NCBI GenBank assembly: GCA_016875715.1
Contig: VGOZ01000014.1
Span: 1 to 51,449, forward strand
Direction of reading: 5' to 3'
Source of the DNA: Chloroflexota bacterium
Lineage (GTDB): Bacteria; Chloroflexota; UBA6077; FW602-bin22
Length of the DNA stretch: 51,449 nt
Below, in pieces: positions 25,314 to 33,385 of the stretch (positions are counted from its first letter, which is position 1; every line of letters starts with the position of its first letter). The translations under genes were made by a program, and so were the position numbers. Below the pieces are notes generated by a model. That model was given only the letters and a program-made list of their open reading frames with translations, searched no databases and was not told the DNA's origin.

Positions 25314-25922
25314 ATGGCATTTTCCGTTCCACCGCTGCCGTACGCGTTCGACGCGCTTGAGCCGCACATCGACGCTCAGACGATGCAGATCCATCACGAT
25401 CGGCATCACGCTGCGTACGTGAACAACCTGAACGCCGCGATCGAGAAGCATCCGTCGCAGGCTGGGAAGTCGATCGAGGAGTTGATCGCGAATCTGTCCG
25501 CCGTGCCAGAGGACATCCGGACCGCCGTGCGGAACAATGGTGGTGGGCACTACAACCACACCCTGTTCTGGGAGACTATGGGGCCGAACGGCGGGTCTCC
25601 TTCCGGATCTCTCGCCGCGGCGATCGATCGGCTCGGTGGCCTCGACGAGGTCAAGAAGCAGGTCAATCAGGCGGGCACCACGCGCTTCGGCAGCGGGTGG
25701 GCGTGGCTGAGCGTAGACAATGGCGCGCTGAAGGTGGAGAGTTCACCAAATCAGGATTCGCCGTTGATGGAAGGTCGTCGCCCGATCCTCGGGGTCGACG
25801 TCTGGGAGCACGCCTACTATCTCAAGTACCAGAACCGCCGCCCTGACTACCTGGCGGCGTGGTGGAACACCGTCAACTGGGCGAAGGTCGGCGCGCTGTA
25901 CGTAGCCGCAGGCGGTAAGTAG
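25314..25922 (+). CDS. sodA: Superoxide dismutase (Fe/Mn)
   Basis: 202 aa cytoplasmic enzyme converting superoxide to peroxide and oxygen. Metal ligands: His in MQIHHDRHH, His in [10 protein letters not shown], and Asp and His in [10 protein letters not shown]. The [13 protein letters not shown] and GSGWAWLS blocks are closer to Mn-type enzymes, but metal choice cannot be settled by eye. ATG 25314 has GGAGG 8 nt upstream. Divergent from rsmH. Confidence 0.95.
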   Translation: MAFSVPPLPYAFDALEPHIDAQTMQIHHDRHHAAYVNNLNAAIEKHPSQAGKSIEELIANLSAVPEDIRTAVRNNGGGHYNHTLFWETMGPNGGSPSGSLAAAIDRLGGLDEVKKQVNQAGTTRFGSGWAWLSVDNGALKVESSPNQDSPLMEGRRPILGVDVWEHAYYLKYQNRRPDYLAAWWNTVNWAKVGALYVAAGGK

Positions 25923-25962
25923 GCGCGCTGGGTCACGCTTCGCGCGCGGCTGCGCGCTGACG

Positions 25963-25997
25963 GGCGGGTTGGCGCCGGCATAGTGCGCCAGCCCGCC
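25963..25997 (+). terminator. 13-bp-stem hairpin abutting the sigma-factor Shine-Dalgarno
   Basis: 25963-25975 pairs with 25985-25997 (one G-U pair) around the loop CGGCATAGT. The stem ends one or two bases before the AAGGAG at 25999-26004. It could terminate sodA transcription or shape the sigma-factor leader. No T-tract follows. Confidence 0.45.
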
Positions 25998-26011
25998 GAA
26001 GGAGCGGTAGT

Positions 26012-27634
26012 GTGGACGAGACGGTTACCGATGGCGACCTGATCGATTCGACCGCGCCCGAGGCTGACGAGAGCGCAGCCGAGGACTTGGACGCGCCCAC
26101 CGTCGTCGATGATCTGGCGCCCGACCCGGCGGCACTCGCCGATGTCGAGGCCGAGACCATCCTCGATGAGCCGGTCGCAACTCCGGACGAAGACCTGGAG
26201 CGCGTCAGCGATCCCGTCCGCCAGTACCTTCGGGAGATCCATCGCGTCGCGCTGCTCACGGCGGAGTCCGAGCGTCACCTGGCCGCCCGTATGGAGGAGC
26301 AGGTAGCGCTCGCCGCGCTGGCGACGGAGCACGCTTCGGACGGTCACCTCGCCAGCGATGCCGACGTGGCGCTGCGACTCTACGAGCGTCTGAGCGGGCG
26401 CATCGACCTCATTCAAGCACTGTTCGCCGAGGTTGGAGTCACCGATGAACGGCCGCTCTTCGTCCGTCTCCACAATCGCAAGGTCCGTATCCAGATCGAT
26501 GCGCTCCTCGATCTCGATCTGGTGGCGAGGCTTGCGACCCGGCTTGGCCGTTCTGCCGCCGAGATCGAGACCGACCTCGTGCAACTCTCACTCGAGTCTC
26601 GCCTCCTTCTGCCGAGCCTGCTCGAGTTCCCGCGGTTTGCCGCGGCGCAGTCGACGCCCTCTGCCGCGACCGCCGCCCGCGTCATTCGCGAGCGGGAGAA
26701 GGATGTCCACCGCTCGTTCGAGCGCTTCCGTCACGTGGCGGAGGCTGCCGAGCAGCACCTGATCGAGGCAAACCTGCGACTGGTCGTCAGCATCGCGAAG
26801 AGGTACGCCAACCGCGGGATGGAACTGCTCGATCTGATTCAAGAGGGAAACCAGGGGCTCATGCGGGCGGTCGGCAAGTTCGACTATCGGCGAGGATTCA
26901 AGTTCTCGACCTACGCCACCTGGTGGATCCGACAATCGATCAGCCGGGCGCTCGCCTATCAGTCGCGCACGATCCGTGTCCCCGTGCACATGGTGGAGAT
27001 CATCAATCGGCTCGGACATGTGACCCGTGAACTCACTCAGCAACTCGATCGCGATCCCCTCGCGGTCGAGATCGCGCTGATGCTCGGGCTCTTCGAACCA
27101 GGATTGGAAGAGGAGTTGGTCGCTATCGCGGCGCGTCGAGATTCGACGATCGTCGTGCCGGTCGACGCGGGAGAGGACATGCGTCGCGGGGCGATCCTGC
27201 GCTCGGGCATCCTCCAGACGCCTCGGTTGATCCCTCCCCTGATGTGGGACGAGATCAATCAGGCCGCTGGGCGCGTTGACCAGGCCATCCTCGTTTCCCG
27301 CCAGCCGGTGTCTCTGGAAACGCCGGTTGGCACGGAGCAGGATAATCACCTCGGCGATCTGATCGAAGACATCACCTCGCCCGAACCGTCCGAGGTGGCG
27401 ACAGCGGCGCTGCTGCGAAGTCAGGTTGACTCGATTCTGGAATCGATGAACGTGCGGGAGCGGCGCGTTATTGAACTGCGATTCGGTCTCGAGGATGGAA
27501 GGAGTCGAACCCTCGAGGAGGTCGGCAAGGAGTTCGGGGTGACGCGGGAGCGGGTGCGGCAGATCGAGGCAAAGGCGCTACGCAAGCTCCGGCACCCACA
27601 GCGCAGTCGGCGTCTGAGGGACTACCTCGAATAA
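26012..27634 (+). CDS. sigA: RNA polymerase sigma-70 factor, primary type (RpoD/SigA)
   Basis: 540 aa. An acidic N-terminal tail (1-65) is followed by region 1.2 ([10 protein letters not shown]), a non-conserved region of about 140 residues, region 2 from about 247 ([53 protein letters not shown]), region 3 starting [10 protein letters not shown], and region 4.2 [24 protein letters not shown] near 500-527. Oddity: between the region-3 helices and [10 protein letters not shown] there is a stretch about 45 residues longer than in standard SigA (roughly 360-420). GTG 26012 has AAGGAG 7 nt upstream. The 3' end overlaps the convergent DUF192 gene by 57 bp. Confidence 0.9.
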   Translation: MDETVTDGDLIDSTAPEADESAAEDLDAPTVVDDLAPDPAALADVEAETILDEPVATPDEDLERVSDPVRQYLREIHRVALLTAESERHLAARMEEQVALAALATEHASDGHLASDADVALRLYERLSGRIDLIQALFAEVGVTDERPLFVRLHNRKVRIQIDALLDLDLVARLATRLGRSAAEIETDLVQLSLESRLLLPSLLEFPRFAAAQSTPSAATAARVIREREKDVHRSFERFRHVAEAAEQHLIEANLRLVVSIAKRYANRGMELLDLIQEGNQGLMRAVGKFDYRRGFKFSTYATWWIRQSISRALAYQSRTIRVPVHMVEIINRLGHVTRELTQQLDRDPLAVEIALMLGLFEPGLEEELVAIAARRDSTIVVPVDAGEDMRRGAILRSGILQTPRLIPPLMWDEINQAAGRVDQAILVSRQPVSLETPVGTEQDNHLGDLIEDITSPEPSEVATAALLRSQVDSILESMNVRERRVIELRFGLEDGRSRTLEEVGKEFGVTRERVRQIEAKALRKLRHPQRSRRLRDYLE

Positions 27635-27976
27635 CGGCATCGACGCCGGCGTGGTGCGATGAGCGGCCACGAATCCAGCCGGTAGCTCCACTGCGCTCCT
27701 GGCGGCCCGGCAGATGAGGCCGAAACGCCACGGCGAAACTCTCTCCACGATGCGGACGACGATGCCACGATCGTCCAAGAAGAGCACATCCAGGGGCCGA
27801 CCCATGAAACAGGTATGGATCGCGCTGCAGCCGACGAGAACGAACGCGTCGATTGTGGAGAAGCCCGACCGTCCGATTATTCCGCGCGCGCGGTCGAACG
27901 GGTTGGTCGCGATCAGTGCCGCCAGGGCGATGGATCGCGCCGAGAACCCACGGGGGGTGATCTCTCTCGCCTTCAC
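27578..27976 (-). CDS. DUF192 family protein
   Basis: 132 aa. DUF192 core: [11 protein letters not shown], then [29 protein letters not shown], and [13 protein letters not shown]. Function of the family is not established; some members are exported but no signal peptide is seen here. GTG 27976 overlaps by 4 nt the stop that would end an intact tadC, so it was once the last gene of the Tad operon. Its 3' end overlaps the sigma-factor gene. Confidence 0.75.
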   Translation of the reverse strand: MKAREITPRGFSARSIALAALIATNPFDRARGIIGRSGFSTIDAFVLVGCSAIHTCFMGRPLDVLFLDDRGIVVRIVERVSPWRFGLICRAARSAVELPAGFVAAHRTTPASMPLFEVVPQTPTALWVPELA

Positions 27977-28686
27977 GAAGGCGGCCCGAGACTCCGGAAG
28001 ATGCCCGGCAGCGCTGGGCCGAGGATCACGACGAAGAGCGACGGGAAGATCAGGAAGACCAGCGGAAACAGCATCTTGATTGGCGCCTTCTGGGCGAGTT
28101 CCTGCACGCGCTAACGTCGCCAGACGCGGATCTGCGCCGACTGGGCACTGAGGACTCGTCCGACCGACGTGCCCAGCTGATCAGGCTGGACGATCGCGAA
28201 CTCCTGGCCCAGAGCGTCCGGCCTCTTCTCTGCGACTCTGGCAAGGGCAGCATCGAAGCCAAGCCCGGCCTCAACCGAAACGGTCAGAAGGTTGAGGCCA
28301 TCGGGGATGGCACGCTCTATCTCCCGGCGTCGTCCCCTGATCGCCCGTTCGAGCGCCAGGCCCGGCGCGATCAGACCGATCCCACCCCCGATCGCCAGCG
28401 CCCAGAGCGTATTGCGTCCACCGCTCAGGCTCGCGACCACGGCTCCTATCGCGCATCCGCCGATTGCGGCGAGAGCCTTCAGAGCGAGGAAACGAGGTAG
28501 ATCGAGCGCGCGGGGGCCAGCCAGAGCGAGGCGCCGCCTGTAGTCCGCCAGGACGCGAGCGGGCAGGAGTGCGCGCACCACCGCGGCGAGCGGCAGCGCC
28601 AGTGCCGCGACCTGATTCCGCAGTTGGGCACTCTCCGCCACGTGAGCCGCGGCGGCCGGAGCGACACCCAGCCGCCGCATCACCAA
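27973..28686 (-). pseudogene. TadC-like pilus membrane protein, disrupted
   Basis: Type II secretion F-domain protein of Tad/Flp pili. Intact parts: ERAIPDGLNLLTVSVEAGLGFDAALARVAEK, then a jump from GQEFA to IVQPDQLGTSVGRVL where relatives have roughly 40-50 more residues, indicating an in-frame deletion. A TAG at 28111-28113 follows QIRVWRR, where relatives have Gln; the same frame then continues RVQELAQKAPIKMLFPLVF and on to GPALPGIF and a TGA at 27973-27975. The TAG is one C-to-T change away from CAG. The N-terminal frame runs directly out of the cpaE remnant. Non-functional as read. Confidence 0.8.
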
Positions 28687-28749
28687 CCCCGGCGCGGTCA
28701 GATGCTGAACGCCGGCAGCGAGGAGAATGATCGCGAGCGCCGCGAGCGT

Positions 28750-29559
28750 TTACTCGCTGAAGTTGGGGCCGGTGTCGACGAGGACTAATCGATAGCTGCG
28801 GCGCAGAGTTTCCAGGGCGCGGCGCATCAGATCGGCGCTGACTCTCTCCGCGCCATCCGGGCGGCCCGGTGCCGGCAGGACGTCGATGCCGGAGCGGTGA
28901 CGCACCAGGGTCTCCCGTATGAGTCCGAGGTCCAGATCATCGGCATGGACGGCAAGGTCAGAAACGTCCTTGCTTGGCTGGCGACCGAGCAGCATTCCGG
29001 CGTCGCCGAAAGTCAGATCGGCGTCGACGAGAGCGACCGGCACACGATGGCGAACGTGGGCCGCGACGGCGAGGTTCGAAGCGAGTGTCGTCCGACCGAC
29101 GCCGCCTTTGGGACCGAAGACGGTCACCACACGCCCCGGTTGGCCTTCGTCGTGTTCAGAGGCACCCTGGCCGAACGCGCGCAGACCTGCGACCCTTCGT
29201 ACCATGTGGCCGAGTTTCACGGCGTCGAACGGTTTTGTGAGGAACTCACGCGCGCCGGCACGCATTCCGCGGCGGAGCGCCTCGGGATCGCCATCGACCG
29301 ACATGAGAGTCACCCGCGTGGAGGGTCTCTCGGCGAGGATCTGCTCCGAGGCGGCGACGCCGTCGCACCGTGGCATCGCGACATTGAGGATGGCGATGTC
29401 GGGCTGCGTCGATCGGACGAGTTCGATCGCGCGCTGACCGTCCGCGGCCAGTCCCACGATCTCGAGGCTGGACTCCAAAGAAAACAAACGCTCCAGGCTC
29501 CCGCAGATCTCCTGGCTGTCATCCGCGATCAGAATCCGAACGGGCGCATGGGCGCTCAC
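28750..29559 (-). pseudogene. cpaE: CpaE-like receiver-ATPase, truncated
   Basis: 269 aa; relatives are roughly 400. N-terminal receiver-like domain (1-120) in which the phospho-acceptor position reads ILNVAMP (Asn instead of Asp), with the acidic pair ADDS and Lys in TKPFD kept. Then a ParA/MinD ATPase with deviant Walker A FGPKGGVGRTTLA and ALVDADLTFGD. The frame stops (TAA 28750-28752) after VDTGPNFSE, just past Walker B; the same frame continues TLAALA and then runs into TadC-type membrane sequence. The CpaE C-terminus, the tadA ATPase and tadB are missing at this junction. GTG 29559 overlaps the cpaB stop. Confidence 0.75.
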
Positions 29560-30353
29560 GGGGCTGGCCCTGAGGGCTCGGCTTGAACGATGAAGCCGTA
29601 CCGCGAGGCAATGGATTCGAGGGTGACGGCGTCGGTGACGATCTGATCCGCGTCACCCGCCGCGCGAAGGACGATCTCCAGCTTGACGCGAGGGCTATCC
29701 TTCAGCGCCTTCAGAATCAGCGCCTCCTGTGGTTCGACCGCGAAGATTACGGACTGCCCCGGGGTCCGTGCTGCTGCGCTGCCGTTCACCTTCTCGGCCG
29801 GCCCCGTCAGCAGGGGGCCCATCGAGAGGACGACCAGTCGCTGCATCGTCATCTGCGTGGTGGCGCGAGTGACGCCGGTGCGGCTCCCGTCCTCCCGGTA
29901 CCCGCCGGGATCGATCGTTACGAGGAGGTCGACGAAGTCTCCTGCGCGAAGCGGCGCGATCGAAAGGGTGTCGCCAACGGGGACACCAATCGCGACTCTT
30001 CCGGAGGGAATCAACTCCGCGGCGGTGGCCCCGCCGGTAGAGGATCCTGTGAGACGGCGCGGCACGACCACGTCGCCGGTGAGGATCGACTCACGGGTCA
30101 TGCGCCCGATCGCGAGATCCTCGCTGGTGAACGCGTCGGCCGGTGCCGAGCGGGCGAGGACGTGCAGCCGGCCGACCTGAGCGGGCAGAATCACCGTGCG
30201 CGCGGGAATATCGCTGAGCGCAACGACGCTCTCGGAGGTGTCGATCTGCGCCGCGGCTTCGGCCCGGCGTGCCTGCCGAAATACCGCAAGCCCGACCAGC
30301 AGTGCCATCACCAATCCGATGAGCAGCAGGGCGTATCCCGTCGGTCGTCTCAT
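29556..30353 (-). CDS. cpaB: CpaB/RcpC-like Flp pilus assembly protein
   Basis: 265 aa. One N-terminal transmembrane helix (about 7-26), then a SAF domain (VVALSDIPARTVILPAQV ... LTGDVVVPRRL), and a C-terminal RcpC-type beta domain (IAPLRAGDFVDLLVTID ... SVIFAVEPQEALILKALKD). CpaB is thought to shape the periplasmic part of the Tad secretion channel. AGGTGA stands 4-5 nt before ATG 30353. It looks intact although its partners downstream are broken. Confidence 0.85.
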   Translation of the reverse strand: MRRPTGYALLLIGLVMALLVGLAVFRQARRAEAAAQIDTSESVVALSDIPARTVILPAQVGRLHVLARSAPADAFTSEDLAIGRMTRESILTGDVVVPRRLTGSSTGGATAAELIPSGRVAIGVPVGDTLSIAPLRAGDFVDLLVTIDPGGYREDGSRTGVTRATTQMTMQRLVVLSMGPLLTGPAEKVNGSAAARTPGQSVIFAVEPQEALILKALKDSPRVKLEIVLRAAGDADQIVTDAVTLESIASRYGFIVQAEPSGPAP

Positions 30354-30384
30354 CTCGTCACCTCGTGGGCTGGGCGGGCAGCGA

Positions 30385-30561
30385 CTACGCGCCGGCGAGC
30401 GAAACTGTGATGCTCGTGAAGGTGGCGCCGATCTGATCGCCGAGTCCGCCGAGAAGGCCGACGATCGCGACGGCGACTAGGGCGATGATGAGCGCGTACT
30501 CGGTGAGTCCCTGACCGCGCTCATCGCGGGCGATCCGGATCAACTGAGACAGACGTGCCAT
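30385..30561 (-). CDS. flp: Flp/Fap-type pilin precursor
   Basis: 58 aa. A short basic leader MARLSQLIRIARDERG is followed by QGLTEYALIIALVAVAIV: the Flp prepilin site, with cleavage expected after Gly16 so that Glu is residue 5 of the mature pilin, next to Tyr. The rest is one hydrophobic helix and a short tail ending SLAGA. First gene of the Tad locus, 31 bp before cpaB. The start codon lies in the last of three 17-bp tandem repeats; the only good Shine-Dalgarno (GGAGG, 30607-30611) serves the first, out-of-frame ATG. Confidence 0.88.
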   Translation of the reverse strand: MARLSQLIRIARDERGQGLTEYALIIALVAVAIVGLLGGLGDQIGATFTSITVSLAGA

Positions 30562-30601
30562 ACGGGTAGACGTGCCATACGGGTAGACGTGCCATACGGG
30601 T
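30551..30601. repeat. Three 17-bp tandem repeats over the flp start
   Basis: Perfect copies of AGACGTGCCATACGGGT at 30551-30567, 30568-30584 and 30585-30601. On the coding (minus) strand each copy carries an ATG (30595, 30578, 30561). Because 17 is not a multiple of 3, each ATG is in a different frame and only 30561 reads flp. Confidence 0.95.
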
Positions 30602-30880
30602 GTTCGCCTCCAAGTGTGGGCCGCAAGGTGGGTGGTGCAGAGGGGCGTGCAGTACGACGGGTGGCAACCTCCCGACCACCCGTCCGATTCCCATCGGCAT
30701 CTCTCCTCTCAGCGGTGTCTGCTGGTCCTGAAGGAGAGTCTGGCCGGGGCGAACCGGAATGGAAACCGCCCGCACCTCCCAGGAGGAATGGGAGATTGGG
30801 GCCGGGCCAGGCGGGCGGGCAGCGAAAGAGTGAGGTCCCACATTTCACACCGTGGGCGCGCCGCCACGGTGTTCCGACGG
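30562..30880 (-). other. Non-coding region upstream of flp
   Basis: Contains the repeats, a GGAGG site, a 9-bp-stem hairpin (30656-30664 with 30676-30684) and the response-regulator terminator hairpin (30847-30872). No clear -10/-35 for flp was found on the minus strand, and no gene. Transcription of flp may come from an unrecognised promoter or from read-through. Confidence 0.5.
30847..30872 (-). terminator. Hairpin after the response regulator gene
   Basis: ACACCGTGG (30847-30855) and CCACGGTGT (30864-30872) form a 9-bp stem with an 8-nt GC-rich loop, 9 bp past the stop of the response regulator. No T-tract. Confidence 0.5.
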
Positions 30881-31567
30881 CTAGCCGAGCGTCTCCATCT
30901 TGATCCAGCCGCGACGGAGCGCGTAGACGACTGCCTGCGTTCGGTCGTTGACGGCGAGCTTCCGCAGGATCGAAGTGATATGGTTCTTCACCGTCTGATC
31001 GCTGATCTTGAGGGCGCGCGCGATCTCCTTGTTGGAGTTGCCACGCGCGATGTAGTCGAGCACCTCGATCTCTCGCGCCGAGAGCGGCACGAAGAGAGGC
31101 TCCATCTCCTGACCGACCATCGAGAGGTCTCGGAACTGCTTCAGCACACGTGATGCGACGAGCGGCTTCGTAAGGACACTCTCGTTGATGAGGTACTCCC
31201 CCTGGGCCGCTCTCCGAATGCCGTCGAGGAGTTCATCCGGTTGGACGTCCTTGAGGAAGAAGGCGGAGGCTCCGACCTTGATCGCCTGGAAGAGCTGCTC
31301 CTCATCGTCGTAGGCTGTCATAAGGATGATGCCGGCCCGGGGCAGATGCAGTTTCACGCTGCGCGCGACTTCCAGTCCGTCACTCCCCGGCATGTGCACG
31401 TCGACCAGGATCACATCGGGAGCCACGGCGCGCGCCAGGGTGATTGCCTGCTTTCCATCCGCCGCCTCGCCGACTACCTCGATGTCGGGCTCCGATTCGA
31501 GGACGCCGCGGAGGCCCTGGCGAAAGATCGGATGATCGTCGGCGATCAAGACCCGCACTCGTTCCAT
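30881..31567 (-). CDS. NarL/FixJ-family response regulator
   Basis: 228 aa. Receiver domain with acidic pair ADDHP, phospho-acceptor Asp in DVILVDVHMPG and Lys in FFLKDVQP; C-terminal LuxR-type helix-turn-helix LSAREIEVLDYIARG ... NKEIARALKISDQTVKNHI. Partner of the kinase encoded just upstream: the kinase TGA and this ATG are 1 bp apart (TGACATG). DNA target unknown; the decayed Tad locus follows downstream. Confidence 0.93.
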   Translation of the reverse strand: MERVRVLIADDHPIFRQGLRGVLESEPDIEVVGEAADGKQAITLARAVAPDVILVDVHMPGSDGLEVARSVKLHLPRAGIILMTAYDDEEQLFQAIKVGASAFFLKDVQPDELLDGIRRAAQGEYLINESVLTKPLVASRVLKQFRDLSMVGQEMEPLFVPLSAREIEVLDYIARGNSNKEIARALKISDQTVKNHITSILRKLAVNDRTQAVVYALRRGWIKMETLG

Positions 31568-31568
31568 G

Positions 31569-32564
31569 TCAATCCTCCCCCGACCCGCGCTCGGCGGGCG
31601 CTCTCAGATCGATCTGCGTTCCGCTCCCGGGCGAACTAGTAACCCGCAACTCGGCGCCGATGAGCCGGGCGCGCTCGGCCATACTCGACAGCCCGAATCG
31701 ACGCGCACCGGACTCCGCGGTCGCGGCGGAATCGAACCCGACGCCATCATCCATGATCTGAACCACGGTTACGCCGTCGGACCGACTCAAGGTGACTCGC
31801 GCCGACTGGGCGCCGCTGTGCTTGCGCACGTTCTGGAGCGCCTCCTGCACGATGCGGAAGATCGCGACCTCCTTGGTAGGCGAGAGGCGGACGTGCTCGT
31901 AATCGATGTCGGTGGTGATCAAGATGCCGGAGCGTGCCTGGAAGTCCTCCGCGTACTTCTGGAGCGTCGCCGGAAGGCCGAGTTGGGCGAGCGGTCCCGG
32001 CCGGAGATCGAAGATGAAGTAGCGAACCTCCGCCAGACACTCGCGCAGGTCCGTCTTGACCCGCTCCATCTCGCTTTTCAGCCGGCCCGGATCCCTTCCG
32101 ATGAGACGCTGGCAGAACTCCAGTTGAAAGGTCGCGTTGGCGAGAACCTGCGCTGGGCCGTCGTGGATCTCTCGTGCCAGGCGGCGCCGCTCCTCTTCCT
32201 GAGCCTCTAGGGCCCAGACCTGTGTGAGCGAGAGGAGATCGGAATCCGCATCCCCGAACTGCCCGGCCAGGTAGTCCGCCGCCATCTGCGACTGGCCGGT
32301 CACCGCGTGCAGTTTTCGCGTGGCGAGTTGCAGCTGACTCAGCCTCTCGCCAATCGCGCCATGGCGGGCCCGCAGCGCCTCGATCTCATCCTGGCCCGTT
32401 CCCGCGCGCGCCGTCGCCTCGCTCAGACGCCGTTCGGCCGCGCGTAGTTGCCCCAGCCACTCTGCCTGCTCGCGCCGAACCCGGGCGAGCATCTCGTGGA
32501 GCCGCGCCTCCGCGGAACGCACGATTGCCGCAGCGTCATCCAGCGCGCCGACCCAATCTGTCAC
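31569..32564 (-). CDS. DegS-like soluble sensor histidine kinase
   Basis: 331 aa without transmembrane segments. N-terminal coiled coil (about 10-110, Glu/Arg/Ala-rich), HisKA_3 dimer domain with the phospho-acceptor in LAREIHDGPAQVLANA, and HATPase_c with EALQNVRKHS (N box), DDGVGFD (G1) and FGLSSMAERARLIGA. DegS-type kinases read intracellular or protein-protein signals. GTG 32564 follows TATCAT by 6 nt, so the kinase-regulator pair can be transcribed as a leaderless mRNA apart from hisS-nfeD-slipin. Confidence 0.9.
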   Translation of the reverse strand: MTDWVGALDDAAAIVRSAEARLHEMLARVRREQAEWLGQLRAAERRLSEATARAGTGQDEIEALRARHGAIGERLSQLQLATRKLHAVTGQSQMAADYLAGQFGDADSDLLSLTQVWALEAQEEERRRLAREIHDGPAQVLANATFQLEFCQRLIGRDPGRLKSEMERVKTDLRECLAEVRYFIFDLRPGPLAQLGLPATLQKYAEDFQARSGILITTDIDYEHVRLSPTKEVAIFRIVQEALQNVRKHSGAQSARVTLSRSDGVTVVQIMDDGVGFDSAATAESGARRFGLSSMAERARLIGAELRVTSSPGSGTQIDLRAPAERGSGED

Positions 32565-32570
32565 CAGCCG

Positions 32571-32576
32571 ATGATA
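32571..32576 (-). promoter_or_regulatory. -10 element of the kinase-regulator pair (leaderless type)
   Basis: TATCAT on the minus strand in the 20-bp gap after the slipin stop, 6 nt before GTG 32564. Confidence 0.55.
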
Positions 32577-32584
32577 ACCGAGCC

Positions 32585-33385
32585 CTATCGAGCCTCAGTT
32601 CCGGGTCTGGCGGCGCGTCGCGAGAGGGCCTCCTCGAAGAACGGCGCGAGCAGGTCGATCGGCACGGGGAAAATGATCGTCGAGTTGCGTTCCGTCGAGA
32701 TCTCCGTCAGTGTCTGCAAATAGCGCAGTTGGAGCGTCTGAGGTTCAGAGGCGATCACTCGGGCCGCATTGGCCAGGGTCTGCGCGGCCTGAAACTCACC
32801 CTCGGCATGGATAATCTTCGCTCGCTTCTCCCGCTCGGCCTCGGCCTGGCGCGCCATGGCCCGCTGCATGATGTCGGGCAGCTCAACGTCCTTGACCTCG
32901 ACCGTAGCGACCTTGATGCCCCACGGCCCAGTCTGCGTGTCGATGATCTCCTGGAGCCGATCGTTGATCTGGTCCCGATTGGCGAGAAGTTCGTCCAGTT
33001 CCGACTGACCGAGCACGCTGCGGAGAGTCGTCTGAGCGATCTGGAAGGTCGCCCGAACGTAGTCGGACACGCGCGTGACCGCTTCGTCCGGGGCGATCAC
33101 TCGGAAGTAGACGACTGCGCTCACCCGGATGGAGACGTTGTCGCGGGTGATGATCTCCTGCGGCGGGATCTCCATCGTCACCACACGGAGATCGATCTTC
33201 ACCATCCTATCCACGAACGGGACGATAAAGAAGAGGCCCGGCCCCCGGGGGCCGACTAACCGCCCCAGGCGAAAGATCACGCCCCGCTCGTACTCCTGCA
33301 CGACCCGAACCGCCGCCCCGATCAGCGGCACGATCACGAAGACGATGATCGCGATGATGATGCCCAGATTGATGAACCGCTCCAT
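32585..33385 (-). CDS. Slipin (SPFH/band-7 membrane scaffold)
   Basis: 266 aa. N-terminal hydrophobic segment (about 5-25), then an SPFH domain: [43 protein letters not shown], and an Ala/Glu-rich helix [18 protein letters not shown]. Slipins form oligomers with NfeD at lipid microdomains. The ATG at 33385 directly follows the nfeD stop, which supports a functional pair. Confidence 0.92.
   Translation of the reverse strand: MERFINLGIIIAIIVFVIVPLIGAAVRVVQEYERGVIFRLGRLVGPRGPGLFFIVPFVDRMVKIDLRVVTMEIPPQEIITRDNVSIRVSAVVYFRVIAPDEAVTRVSDYVRATFQIAQTTLRSVLGQSELDELLANRDQINDRLQEIIDTQTGPWGIKVATVEVKDVELPDIMQRAMARQAEAEREKRAKIIHAEGEFQAAQTLANAARVIASEPQTLQLRYLQTLTEISTERNSTIIFPVPIDLLAPFFEEALSRRAARPGTEAR

Noticed and set aside
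30562-30880. Possible riboswitch (e.g. c-di-GMP) upstream of flp
   Set aside because: Hairpins exist, but the conserved purine-rich blocks of GEMM riboswitches were not found in either strand.
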